Assembly: GCF_017744445.1 (NCBI RefSeq)
Contig: NZ_JAGIBH010000006.1
Coordinates: 1-64,000 of the forward strand
Origin: Caulobacter sp.
Lineage (GTDB): Bacteria; Pseudomonadota; Alphaproteobacteria; Caulobacterales; Caulobacteraceae
DNA: 64,000 nt
Direction: 5' to 3'
Part shown: piece by piece, positions 43,868 to 53,000 of the stretch
How the letters are laid out: every line of letters starts with the position of its first letter
Numbering within the stretch: the first letter of the stretch is position 1
Position numbers and translations under genes: made by a program
The notes under the pieces: generated by a model
What the model was told of the DNA's origin: nothing
The model's input: the letters and a program-made list of their open reading frames with translations, nothing else
The model's database searches: none

Positions 43868-46800
43868 ATGAAGCGGCTTCGTCGCTTGCACGCGTCTGCC
43901 TCTTGCGTCGCCATCACGGCGGCCATGTTCGCCGGTTCGGCGATCGCGCAGACTCAAGACAGCACCGCCGTCGACGAGATCGTCGTCACCGGCATCCGCG
44001 CTTCGCTCGAACGGTCGATCGAGATCAAGCGCAACAACAGCGGCGTCGTCGACGCCATCTCCGCCGAAGATATGGGCAAGTTCCCAGACACCAACCTGGC
44101 GGAATCCCTGCAGCGCATCACCGGCGTGTCGATCGATCGCACCAACGGCGAAGGCTCCCAGGTCACGGTCCGTGGCTTTGGTCCCAGCTTCAACCTGGTG
44201 ACCCTGAACGGTCGCACCATGCCGACCGCGCGGGTCGCCACGGTCGGCGGGGACCAGAGCTCGGACACCGCGGCCGGCACCAGCCGCTCGTTCGACTTCT
44301 CGAACCTCGCCTCGGAAGGCGTGTCCACGCTGGAGGTCTATAAGACCGGTCGCGCGGCCATCCCGACCGGCGGCATCGGCGCCACGATCAACGTCAAGAC
44401 CCGCCGCCCCCTGGACGGCAAGCCGGGCTTGAACGGCAGCATCGGCGTCAAGGGCGTCTACGACACCAGCATGGACAAGAAGGTCGACGACTTCGGCCAC
44501 AAGTACACGCCGGAAGTCTCGGGCCTGGTCAACTGGGTCGACGACAGCGAGAAGTTCGGCGTCACCCTGTTCGGCAGCTACCAGAAGCGCGACTACACCT
44601 CGCGCTCGGCCACGGTGAATGACTGGAACATCAAGTCGTACGCCGACTTCATCAATCCGGATAACGGTTTCGTTCGTCCGGGCGGCGCGACCCAGATCAC
44701 CAATGCGCCGTCGAGCGGGAGCACCTGGGTCGCGATCCCCAACGACAGCCGCTACCACTTCGCGCAAGGCGAACGCGAGCGCGTCAATGGTCAGCTGACG
44801 GTCCAGTTCCGTCCGGTCGAGACCATGACGATCACGGCCGACGCCCTCTACGCCAACGACAAGACGTTCGAGCGTCGCAACGACAGCACCAACTGGTTCA
44901 ACCGCCCGTTCGACCGGGTGACCTTCGACAAGAACCCGACGGTCGCCACCGCCGTGCTGTTGTCGGAAAACCTGAGCGGCACCAAGGATACGGGCTTCGA
45001 GCAGCAATATCGCGGCAACGAGGACTCGCTGAAGTCGTTCGGCCTGAACGGCACGTGGGACGTCTCGGACCGCTTCCACGTCACCGTGGACGGCCACATC
45101 TCGAAGGCCGACTCCAAGCCGAACACGCCGAACGGCGCCAGCTCGACGGCGGTTTCGATCGCCGCGCCGGTCCTGACGACCCAGACCGGCAATTATGAGA
45201 GCGGGATCCCGATCCAGAGCATCACGTTCAACGATGCTCTGCGCGGCAACGGCAACGGCCAGCTGGATGTCGGTGACTTGGCCAGCCAGGTCGCCCGCAC
45301 CTGGGCGCAACGCCAGCAGCAGAAGGTCAAGGAAATCCGGGCCGACTTCCGCTGGGACCTGGACGACAACGGCAGCCGTGTCGAGTTCGGGGGTAACTAC
45401 CGCGACTCCAACATGCTGCAGACCAGCAAGTCGACCCAGCAAGACCTGGGCAGCTGGGGCATGTCCAGCCCGCGCGACGTCTCGGCCTCCGCCGGAAACC
45501 TCGTGAAGGCGTTCTGCCTGGCCTGTCAGTTCAACGACTTCAACCTGAACCAGTCGGGCGCCGGCCTGGTGTCGTTCCGCGCCAACGCCATCGACCTCTA
45601 CAACGCCCTGTCGCCGGTCTATGCGGCCAAGGGCAATGCGGTCGGCGTCACGGGTCAGGAAAACAACCGCATCCAGGAAAAGATCGCCTCGGTCTATGGC
45701 CAGCTGGTCTGGAAGTCGGAGCTGCTGGATCGTCCGACCGAACTGGTCGCCGGCCTGCGCTACGAAACCACCAAGACCGATGCGGTCTCGCTGGTCCTCG
45801 TGCCCAGCGCCATCGTCTGGACGGCGGACAACGACTTCACCCTGAAGACCTCGGGCGTCTACCAGCCGCTGACGGGCAAGGGTAAGTACAACAACCTGCT
45901 GCCCTCGATGGACTTCAAGATCGAGCTGCGGGACGACCTGACGGGCCGCTTCTCGTTCAGCCGCACGATCGCGCGTCCGGACTACAACAACCTGTTCGCC
46001 GCCCAGAGCGTCGGCACGCCGAACCGCCCGGTCGCCAACGGGGCCATCCCGCTGGGCGCCATCGGCAACACCGACCTCGACCCGCTGGTCTCCGACAACG
46101 TCGATGTCTCGCTGGAGTGGTACTACAAGCCCAGCAGCTACATCTCGGTCGGTTTCTTCGACAAGCGCGTGAGCAACTTCGTCGGCACCGGCACGAAGAT
46201 GTCGAGCATGTTCGGCCTGCGTGACCCCAGCTCCGGCGCGCCGGGCACCCTGTCGGGCAACGCCAAGACCGCCCTGGCGGCCATCGGCGCGGGCGTCGGC
46301 GACGTGAACCTGTTCACGATGGCGGCCCTGATCCAGACGACCGGTTCGGTGGCGGCGGCCACGGCCCAGTTCCAGGCCAACCGCCTTCCCAGCGGCGATC
46401 TGAACCAGGCCTTCGTGGACCAGATTCTGGCGGCCACGGACATCACGGCCAGCGCCACCGATCCGCTGTTCAACTTCCAGGTCTCGCAGCCGATCAACAA
46501 GACGGGCAACATCCACGGCTTCGAAATCGCGGGTCAGCACTTCTTCGGCGACACCGGCTTCGGCGTCGCGGGGGCCTACACGCTGGTGCGCGGTGACGTC
46601 GGCTTCAACAACGCCGCCGACCCCGGCCAGGACCAGTTCGCCCTGCTGGGTCTGTCGGACACGGCCAACGCCACGCTGATCTACGAGAAGTACGGCTTCT
46701 CGGCCCGTGTGGCCTACAACTGGCGGGACAAGTTCCTGCAAGCCACCAATCGCGGCGGCTCGCGCAACCCCGTCAACGTGGCGCCGTTCGGCCAGCTGGA

Positions 46801-46963
46801 CATCAACGTCAGCTACGACGTGACCGAGAAGCTGTCGGTCTCCTTCGAAGGCATCAACCTGACCAAGGAGCACCTGCGCACCTACGCGCGTGACGAGAAG
46901 CAGGTCTGGTTCGCTCAAGAACTGGATCGCCGCTTCCTCCTCGGCGCCCGCTACCGCTTCTAG
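43868..46963 (+). CDS. TonB-dependent receptor (1031 aa) heading the SapC/halogenase operon
   Basis: Signal peptide SCVAITAAMFAGSAIAQT, TonB-box-like VDEIVVTGIRAS, then the plug of the Xanthomonas/Caulobacter receptor family: DTNLAESLQRITGVSIDRTN, then EGSQVTVRGFGPSFNLVTLN and GASATINVKT-type ending (seen as GIGATINVKTRRPL). A large barrel ends RRFLLGARYRF. Receptors followed by SapC, a cupin-like protein and a halogenase-type protein recur in Caulobacter and Xanthomonas sugar-uptake loci. LacI-type operators upstream support control by a sugar; which sugar is unknown. A terminator-like hairpin follows. Confidence 0.93.
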   Translation: MKRLRRLHASASCVAITAAMFAGSAIAQTQDSTAVDEIVVTGIRASLERSIEIKRNNSGVVDAISAEDMGKFPDTNLAESLQRITGVSIDRTNGEGSQVTVRGFGPSFNLVTLNGRTMPTARVATVGGDQSSDTAAGTSRSFDFSNLASEGVSTLEVYKTGRAAIPTGGIGATINVKTRRPLDGKPGLNGSIGVKGVYDTSMDKKVDDFGHKYTPEVSGLVNWVDDSEKFGVTLFGSYQKRDYTSRSATVNDWNIKSYADFINPDNGFVRPGGATQITNAPSSGSTWVAIPNDSRYHFAQGERERVNGQLTVQFRPVETMTITADALYANDKTFERRNDSTNWFNRPFDRVTFDKNPTVATAVLLSENLSGTKDTGFEQQYRGNEDSLKSFGLNGTWDVSDRFHVTVDGHISKADSKPNTPNGASSTAVSIAAPVLTTQTGNYESGIPIQSITFNDALRGNGNGQLDVGDLASQVARTWAQRQQQKVKEIRADFRWDLDDNGSRVEFGGNYRDSNMLQTSKSTQQDLGSWGMSSPRDVSASAGNLVKAFCLACQFNDFNLNQSGAGLVSFRANAIDLYNALSPVYAAKGNAVGVTGQENNRIQEKIASVYGQLVWKSELLDRPTELVAGLRYETTKTDAVSLVLVPSAIVWTADNDFTLKTSGVYQPLTGKGKYNNLLPSMDFKIELRDDLTGRFSFSRTIARPDYNNLFAAQSVGTPNRPVANGAIPLGAIGNTDLDPLVSDNVDVSLEWYYKPSSYISVGFFDKRVSNFVGTGTKMSSMFGLRDPSSGAPGTLSGNAKTALAAIGAGVGDVNLFTMAALIQTTGSVAAATAQFQANRLPSGDLNQAFVDQILAATDITASATDPLFNFQVSQPINKTGNIHGFEIAGQHFFGDTGFGVAGAYTLVRGDVGFNNAADPGQDQFALLGLSDTANATLIYEKYGFSARVAYNWRDKFLQATNRGGSRNPVNVAPFGQLDINVSYDVTEKLSVSFEGINLTKEHLRTYARDEKQVWFAQELDRRFLLGARYRF

Positions 46964-46991
46964 GACCGGAAGTCTCCTAGCAGTGAGGGCA

Positions 46992-47022
46992 GGGACCGTC
47001 GCGCTTGCGGCGGTCCCTTTCT
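46992..47022 (+). terminator. Terminator-like hairpin between receptor and SapC genes
   Basis: GGGACCGTCGC / GCGGCGGTCCC pair with one internal mismatch and a 4-base loop, followed by TTTCTTCCTTT. It lies 41 bases before the SapC start. It may partially end transcription so that the receptor is made in excess of the downstream proteins. Confidence 0.65.
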
Positions 47023-47062
47023 TCCTTTGAAGTGCACGCCTTCAGGGCGTGAGTAGGCCGAT

Positions 47063-47785
47063 ATGAACCGAGTGCTTCTGAACAACGTCGACCACGCCGA
47101 CCTGCGCGTGATCGCCGGCCACGGCGTCGCCTATGGCGATGCGCTGAACCAGGTGCTGGTGCTGCCCACCGAGTTCGAGGCGGTGCAGCGCGAATATCCC
47201 ATCCTGATCCGCAAGGACGCCGCCGGGGCCTGGCAGGCCGTGGCGCTGCTGGGTCTGGACCGTGACGAGAACCTGTTCCTGGACGAGACCGGCTGGAACG
47301 CCCGCTACGTCCCGGCCGTGCAGCGGCGCGGCCCGTTCTCGATCGCGCTGCAACGCGACGAGCGGGGCGCAGAGCCCCGGCCGATGATCCATGTCGACCT
47401 GGATCACCCGCGCGTCAGCCGCGACGAAGGCGAGCGCCTGTTCCTGCCGGCTGGCGGCAACTCGCCGTACCTGCAAGGGATCAACCAGGCGCTGGGCCAG
47501 ATCCACGACGGCCTGGAGATCAGCGGCCCGATGTTCGCCTTCTTCGAGGAGCTGGGGCTGATCGAACCGATCGACATCGAGATCAAGCTGGGCGACCAGA
47601 CCAGCTACGACCTGCCCGACGTCTTCACCCTGGCCCCGGATCGCCTGGCGGCCATCACCGGCGAAGACCTGGAACGGCTGCACCAGTCGGGGCTGCTGCG
47701 CGCGGCGCATTGGATCATCTCGTCGATGGGCAACATCGAGGAGCTGGTCGCCCGCAAGACTCGTAAACAGGCTCATCTCGCATGA
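47063..47785 (+). CDS. SapC-family protein
   Basis: This 240-residue protein has no signal peptide. SapC features include HGVAYGDALNQVLVLPTEF, then QREYPILIRKD, AGAWQAVALLGLDRDENLFL and WNARYVPAVQRRGPFSIAL. The family was named after a Campylobacter S-layer-locus protein, but homologues mostly occur beside TonB receptors. Its biochemical role is unknown; it may be a cytosolic partner of the cupin-like and halogenase-like proteins. Its stop codon overlaps the next start (ATGA). Confidence 0.9.
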   Translation: MNRVLLNNVDHADLRVIAGHGVAYGDALNQVLVLPTEFEAVQREYPILIRKDAAGAWQAVALLGLDRDENLFLDETGWNARYVPAVQRRGPFSIALQRDERGAEPRPMIHVDLDHPRVSRDEGERLFLPAGGNSPYLQGINQALGQIHDGLEISGPMFAFFEELGLIEPIDIEIKLGDQTSYDLPDVFTLAPDRLAAITGEDLERLHQSGLLRAAHWIISSMGNIEELVARKTRKQAHLA

Positions 47786-48816
47786 CCGCGATCACCGCCC
47801 GTCGGACGCTGGAGACCACGGTGGCGACGCCGGGTCAGATCCCGTTCGAGGCGGTGCTGACCGGCCAGACCCCCATGCTGTTCAAGGGCCTGGCGCGCGA
47901 CTGGCCGCTGGTCCAGGCGGGCCTCCAGTCCGCCCAGGCGGCCCGCGACTACATCCGCGCCTACGACCGGGGCGGCCGGGTGGTGGGCTACACCGGCGAC
48001 GCGTCGATTGGCGGGCGCTTCTTCTACGACGACACCCACACGGCCATGAACTTCAAGGCCGAGCGCGCGCCGCTGGAGGTGTTCCTCCAGCGCCTGGAGG
48101 AGGTCGAGGGCCGCAACGACGCGCCGGCGGTCTATGTCGGCTCGGCCGACCTGGACGCCTATTTCCCCGACCTGAAGGCCGCCAACGATCTGGGCCTGGG
48201 CTCGGAGGTGTTCGGCCCCGAGCCGCCGATGGCCGGCATCTGGATCGGCAACCGCACGACAGCGGCGGCCCACTACGACATGTCCAACAACATCGCCATC
48301 TGCGCCGTGGGCCGGCGGCGCTTCACTCTGTTTCCGCCGGACCAGGTGGCCAACCTCTATCCCGGCCCGCTGGAGCCGACGCCCGGCGGCCAGGTGGTCA
48401 GCCTGGTCGACTTCCAAAATCCCAACTTCGACGCCCATCCCGGTTTCCGCGCGGCGATCGACAGCGCCCAGGTGGCGGAGATGGAGCCCGGCGACGTGCT
48501 GGTCTACCCGGCCCTGTGGTGGCACCAGGTCGAGGCGCTGGAGCCGTTCAACGTGCTGGTGAACAACTGGTGGAACAGCGCGCCGGCCCATCTGGACACG
48601 CCGATGACGACGCTGCTGCACGGCCTGCTGAGCCTGCGCGACCGGCCCGATTTCGAGAAGCAGGGCTGGAAGGCCCTGTTCGACTACTACGTGTTCGGTC
48701 CCGCCGACCGCGCGGGGGCGCCGATGCCCGAAGCCGCGCGCGGTCCACTGGGACCGATGGACCAGACCAAGGCCAGGCGGCTGCGGGCGTACCTGCTCGA
48801 CCGGCTGAACCGATAA
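47782..48816 (+). CDS. Cupin/JmjC-like (cupin_8) protein
   Basis: 344 residues with an N-terminal TPMLFKGLARDWPLVQAGL and a double-stranded beta-helix. The probable iron-binding set is H-x-D in AAHYDMSNN (near residue 170) and a distal His in LVYPALWWHQVEAL, as in 2-oxoglutarate-dependent JmjC-type hydroxylases. GRRRFTLFPPDQVANLYPGP is the typical substrate-side stretch. It is translationally coupled to SapC and followed 19 bases later by the halogenase-like gene. Whether it hydroxylates a protein or a small molecule is unknown. Confidence 0.88.
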   Translation: MTAITARRTLETTVATPGQIPFEAVLTGQTPMLFKGLARDWPLVQAGLQSAQAARDYIRAYDRGGRVVGYTGDASIGGRFFYDDTHTAMNFKAERAPLEVFLQRLEEVEGRNDAPAVYVGSADLDAYFPDLKAANDLGLGSEVFGPEPPMAGIWIGNRTTAAAHYDMSNNIAICAVGRRRFTLFPPDQVANLYPGPLEPTPGGQVVSLVDFQNPNFDAHPGFRAAIDSAQVAEMEPGDVLVYPALWWHQVEALEPFNVLVNNWWNSAPAHLDTPMTTLLHGLLSLRDRPDFEKQGWKALFDYYVFGPADRAGAPMPEAARGPLGPMDQTKARRLRAYLLDRLNR

Positions 48817-48835
48817 ACGAAGGGGAGGGGACGCC

Positions 48836-50335
48836 ATGACCCAGCAGACGATCCGCAAGGTGGTGATCGCGGGCGGCGGCACCGCTGGCTGGATGGCCGC
48901 CGCGGCCCTAGCCCGCCAGTTGGGCCCGCTGCTGGACATCACCCTGGTCGAGTCCGAGGACATCGGCACGGTCGGGGTCGGTGAATCGACCATCCCGACG
49001 GCCCGCACCTTCAACGCCCTGCTCGGCATCGACGAGCCAGAGTTCATGCGCGCCACCCAGGCGACCTTCAAGCTGGGCATCTCGTTCGAGCATTGGGGCG
49101 AGATCGGCGACCGCTACATCCACTCGTTCGGCCAGGTCGGCAAATCCACCTGGATGGGCGGTTTCCATCACTTCTGGCTGCAGGCCCAGGAGCAGGGTTT
49201 CGGCGGGGATCTGGGCGACTACTGTTTCGAGCTGAAGGCGGCCGAGCAGCACAGGTTCTTCACCGGCGAGCAGAGCCCGCTGAACTATGCCTACCACCTG
49301 GACGCCGGCCTCTACGGCCGCTTCCTGCGCGGCATGGCCGAGGGCGACGGCGTGCGCCGCGTCGAGGGCAAGATCGCCTCGGTGCGCCAGAACGCCGAGA
49401 GCGGCTTCGTCGAGGCCCTGGTCATGGAGAGTGGTGCGGTCGTCGAAGGCGACTTCTTCATCGACTGCACCGGTTTCCGGGGGCTGCTGATCGAGCAGAC
49501 CCTGAAGGCGGGATTCGAGGATTGGGGCCATTGGCTGCCGACCAACAGCGCCTTGGCCGTTCAGACCCGCTCGACCGAGCCGGCCGTGCCCTACACCCGC
49601 GCCATCGCCCACAAGGCCGGTTGGCGCTGGAAGATCCCGCTGCAGCACCGCGTGGGCAACGGCCTCGTCTACTGCAACGAATACATGTCCGACGACGAGG
49701 CGCGCGACATGCTAACGGCCGAGATCGAGGGCGAGACCCTAATCGAGCCGCGCCTGATCCGCTACCGCACGGGCCGCCGCCGCAAGACCTGGGACAAGAA
49801 CGTCGTGGCGCTAGGCTTGGCCAGCGGTTTTGTCGAGCCGCTGGAGTCGACGTCGATCCACCTGATCATGATCGGCATGACGCGCCTGATGAAGCTGTTC
49901 CCGTTCGGCGGCGTCAGCCAGGCGGCGGTCGACTTCTACAACCATCAGGCCGACGACGAGCTTGAGAAGATCCGCGACTTCATCATCCTGCACTACAAGG
50001 CGACCGAGCGGACCGACAGCCCGTTCTGGGACCGTGTGCGGACGATGGACATTCCCGACAGCCTGGCCCACCGGATCGAACTCTTCCGCGAGAGCGCCCA
50101 GGTCTACCAGGCGGCCGGCGAGCTGTTCCAGACCGACTCGTGGCTGCAGGTGCTGCTGGGCCAGCGTATCCAGCCCCAGACCTATCACCACATGGGCCGG
50201 CTGATGCCGCCGCAGCAGCTGAAGGCGGCGCTCGAGGATCTGAAGCGCAACATCGCCGGGGCGGTGACGCGCCTGCCGCAGCACCAGGCCTTCCTGGACA
50301 GCTACTGCGCCGAGCCGGTCAGCAAGAGCGCTTAA
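48836..50335 (+). CDS. FAD-dependent tryptophan-halogenase family protein
   Basis: The 499-residue protein has the FAD-binding GGGTAGWMAA motif (residues 13-22) and the family motif VGVGESTIPT. The catalytic lysine is at exactly position 79 (ATFKLGISF), as in PrnA. The halogenase signature GWRWKIPL is at 262-269, and Glu337 in EPLESTSIHL corresponds to the second catalytic residue. All the chemistry needed for flavin-dependent halogenation therefore looks intact. In this genomic setting (TonB receptor, SapC, cupin) the substrate is unknown, and it is not part of an antibiotic cluster. It converges with a glycosyltransferase gene, overlapping it by 4 bases. Confidence 0.93.
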   Translation: MTQQTIRKVVIAGGGTAGWMAAAALARQLGPLLDITLVESEDIGTVGVGESTIPTARTFNALLGIDEPEFMRATQATFKLGISFEHWGEIGDRYIHSFGQVGKSTWMGGFHHFWLQAQEQGFGGDLGDYCFELKAAEQHRFFTGEQSPLNYAYHLDAGLYGRFLRGMAEGDGVRRVEGKIASVRQNAESGFVEALVMESGAVVEGDFFIDCTGFRGLLIEQTLKAGFEDWGHWLPTNSALAVQTRSTEPAVPYTRAIAHKAGWRWKIPLQHRVGNGLVYCNEYMSDDEARDMLTAEIEGETLIEPRLIRYRTGRRRKTWDKNVVALGLASGFVEPLESTSIHLIMIGMTRLMKLFPFGGVSQAAVDFYNHQADDELEKIRDFIILHYKATERTDSPFWDRVRTMDIPDSLAHRIELFRESAQVYQAAGELFQTDSWLQVLLGQRIQPQTYHHMGRLMPPQQLKAALEDLKRNIAGAVTRLPQHQAFLDSYCAEPVSKSA

Positions 50336-51633
50336 GGCTCGATCGGCGCGAACAGCTTCTGCAGCGTGGCGCCGATCCGGGTCGTGGCCGGATCGGTGTC
50401 GGCCAGGCCCATGGCGTTCAGCTGCCAGCCCAGGCGGGCGCCGACATCCAGCAGGGGGCGGCTGGTGACCTGCGCGTTCGCCAGAGTCTCAATCGCCTGC
50501 GCATAGCGGGCGGCGTTGAGGTTCTCCAGCGCCCAGGCGCGAGCGGCCTTGCCCGTCTCGCGGCGCAGGGCCTCGTCGGCGACCAAGCGCTCGAGCACTT
50601 CGCGCAGCTCGTCGACCACGATCTCGCCGTCGATCTTGAACACCAGGTCGTCGGGCAGCTCGCCGTAGAAGCCGGCGCGGGCCACCACGGTCGGGCGGCC
50701 GCTGAGCATGCCTTCGCAGGCCGAGCCCGAAGCGCCTTCCAGCACCGGCTTGCGCAGGGCGACCATGATGTCGGCCTCGTCCAGGCGGCGGTCCAGGGTC
50801 TCGTCATCGACAGCGCCGTCGATGACCAGGTTCGCAAAGCCCACCTCGGCCGCGACGCCTTCCAGCTTGACGCGCTCCTCGTCCGAGATCGGGCCGACCA
50901 GGCGATAGACGCAGGCCTTCAGCGCGTCGGAACCGCCGATGGCGTGGATCACGTCGGCCACGCGCTTGTTGGGGTTCATCACCCCGACGGTGGTGAGGGT
51001 CAGCTGGCGCTTGGGCTTGGGCGGACCGGGCGGCGTGGCGCGATCGGGGCAGCACAGTGGCGTGACGTCCACCGGGCCGGTGACGACGGCCTCCAGCTTG
51101 GGCGCATAGAAGCGCGCATGGGCCAGGGCGGCCTGGCAGCGGCGAGCCAGCCATTCGGTCATCGGCAGATGCTTGGCGATCTCGCCCATGTCCAGCATCT
51201 GGCCCGAACGCACAGCTACGGCGTGGGGCAGGGCCGCCTCGCCATAGGTCGCGACGATCTCGGCGTCGTGCCGACGATAGTCCAGGCCGTTGTGGTACAG
51301 CCAGCCCGAGAACAGGTTGTAGATATAGAAGTCGTGGAAGATCCCCAGGCACGGCGCGGCGTCCAGCACGTGGAACACGCCGGCGTGGAAGGGGAAGTTG
51401 TCGCCGATATTGACGATGACGACGTCGAACTCGGTTCGCAGGCGCGACAGGTCGTAGCGGCGCCAGTGATGGACGGGCAGGGCGGTCGGGTGCAGCGGCT
51501 CCTCGCCGACCTCATCCTCGCAGCGCAGGATCTCGACCTGGTGGCCGCGCGCGGCCAGGGCCTGGGCGACCTCGGCGCTGACCCGGCCGATCGACGAGCG
51601 CAGGACGAAGGGCGTCACCCAGCAGATCTTCAT
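50332..51633 (-). CDS. Glycosyltransferase family 4-like
   Basis: The 433-residue GT-B protein has an N-terminal MKICWVTPFVLRSSIGRVSA, then DVVIVNIGDNFPFHAGVFHV. The C-terminal nucleotide-sugar half has TLTTVGVMNPNKRVADVIHA and the acidic ADIMVALRKPVLEGASGSAC followed by EGMLSGRPTV, the E-x7-E-like region of GT4 enzymes. It has no signal peptide. It follows the FkbM methyltransferase gene by 12 bases. Its position near S-layer and O-antigen genes suggests work on a cell-surface glycan; donor and acceptor are unknown. Confidence 0.87.
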   Translation of the reverse strand: MKICWVTPFVLRSSIGRVSAEVAQALAARGHQVEILRCEDEVGEEPLHPTALPVHHWRRYDLSRLRTEFDVVIVNIGDNFPFHAGVFHVLDAAPCLGIFHDFYIYNLFSGWLYHNGLDYRRHDAEIVATYGEAALPHAVAVRSGQMLDMGEIAKHLPMTEWLARRCQAALAHARFYAPKLEAVVTGPVDVTPLCCPDRATPPGPPKPKRQLTLTTVGVMNPNKRVADVIHAIGGSDALKACVYRLVGPISDEERVKLEGVAAEVGFANLVIDGAVDDETLDRRLDEADIMVALRKPVLEGASGSACEGMLSGRPTVVARAGFYGELPDDLVFKIDGEIVVDELREVLERLVADEALRRETGKAARAWALENLNAARYAQAIETLANAQVTSRPLLDVGARLGWQLNAMGLADTDPATTRIGATLQKLFAPIEP

Positions 51634-51645
51634 GCGGAGCAGTCC

Positions 51646-52887
51646 TTAGCGCTTCAGCAGGCGCTTTTCGGCGTCGCCGCCGGCGCGCACGAAGGCGATG
51701 TTGGCCGAAACCACCTTGGCGGCGGCCTTGGCGCTGGTCGGTTCGGCCGCGCTGGTCGCCTCGTCGATGATGTAGGCCTTGAAGCCGGCGTCGGCGAAGG
51801 CCTTGAACCACTGGACCGGGGTCTGGCCGACGCGCTTGAGGTGCTCGGGGCCGAACTCGGCGACGATGGCCAGGTCGGGATTCTTGGCGATCACGCCCTT
51901 CATGCCGGCCAGTACGTCCAGCTCGGCGCCCTCGACGTCGATCTTGACGACATCCATGCGCTTGGCAGGGGCGACATCGTCGAGGCGGACCACCTCGACC
52001 TGGATTTCGCGGGAGCCCTCGTTTTCGGGCAAGGCGTACAGCGAGCTGTGGCCGATGATGTCGCTGACGTGGAAGGTCAGCTGGCCAGCCTTCTCGCCGA
52101 CGGCCTGGTCGCGCACCTCAACCCAAGACAGGCCATTGAGATGCTTCATCTTTTCGAGGTTCGAGCGCGGAACGGCCTCGGGCTCGAACGAGATCACCCG
52201 ACCGCCGGGGCCGGTCGCCCAGGCCATGACGAGGGTCAGCATGCCGATATTGGCGCCGACGTCGGCGACCACCATGCCGGGCTGGACCAGGCGGCGCAGG
52301 ACGTCGCTGGTGCCGGGCTCCAGGCCCTTGCTGGTGGCGTTGGCCAGCATGGTGACGAAGGTCGGCAGGGCCGTGGGGGCCATGACATAGCCGTCGCGCA
52401 TGCGGATCGCGGTCGACTCGGCGTCGTAGTGGATCAGCGGCCGTTGCTTTATCTCCAGCTCGTCGAAGCGCGGGCCGAACAGGGCGGGTAGGGCGGCCAG
52501 CTCGCCATAGGCTTGGTCGCCGCGCGTCTCGATGCGTTGGGTGGCCGGTTCGATGCGCGCCAGCTGGGCCGTCATCGACTGCATGGCCGCGGCCGAGACC
52601 TGCTGTTGTTGCAGCACCAGATGCAGCAGGGTCTGGGTGTGGTCCAGACGCGCCTGGGTCGCGTGCAGCTCGCCGGACAGGGCGTTCAGATGGTGCTGGG
52701 TCTGGCGCAGCTCGTGCTCGACCGTGGCCTGCAGGTAGCGGCGGGCATAGTTGGCGACCGGCGAGAGCACCGGGGCCAGCAGGCGGCGCGCGAACGCGAA
52801 GCGGCGACGCGGCGGCGGACCGGCCGGGCCGGCTTCGGGCGAAACGTTCGGAGTCTCGGCGGCGGGAGCGCGCATCGCGGCGCTCAT
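51646..52887 (-). CDS. FkbM-family methyltransferase with N-terminal coiled coil
   Basis: 413 residues. The C-terminal half is an FkbM methyltransferase: SAM motif VVADVGANIGMLTLVMAWA, acidic VISFEPEAVPRSNLE, KIDVEGAELDVLAGM and a final AFADAGFKAYIIDE. The N-terminal ~140 residues hold a proline/arginine-rich start and a long predicted coiled coil rich in Gln, Leu and His (HELRQTQHHLNALSGELHAT through RIEPATQRIE), which may mediate oligomerisation. FkbM enzymes O-methylate sugars of surface polysaccharides. Together with the glycosyltransferase it probably modifies a glycan. The ATG at 52887 is used; Met5 is possible. Confidence 0.87.
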   Translation of the reverse strand: MSAAMRAPAAETPNVSPEAGPAGPPPRRRFAFARRLLAPVLSPVANYARRYLQATVEHELRQTQHHLNALSGELHATQARLDHTQTLLHLVLQQQQVSAAAMQSMTAQLARIEPATQRIETRGDQAYGELAALPALFGPRFDELEIKQRPLIHYDAESTAIRMRDGYVMAPTALPTFVTMLANATSKGLEPGTSDVLRRLVQPGMVVADVGANIGMLTLVMAWATGPGGRVISFEPEAVPRSNLEKMKHLNGLSWVEVRDQAVGEKAGQLTFHVSDIIGHSSLYALPENEGSREIQVEVVRLDDVAPAKRMDVVKIDVEGAELDVLAGMKGVIAKNPDLAIVAEFGPEHLKRVGQTPVQWFKAFADAGFKAYIIDEATSAAEPTSAKAAAKVVSANIAFVRAGGDAEKRLLKR

Positions 52888-53000
52888 CGCCAGGTCCAGG
52901 CGTGCGGGCCTCAAGTCAGTCCTTCCCGCGCGCGGCTCTCGCAAGACCCGTCGCGCCTCTGATCTGGCAACATCCGGAGCGCGAACTCCGGACGTTTCGT

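Noticed and set aside
43853..46918. Antisense frame of about 1020 codons over the large TonB receptor
   Set aside because: It is a shadow of the receptor codons; no recognisable domain, and it would leave no promoter space.
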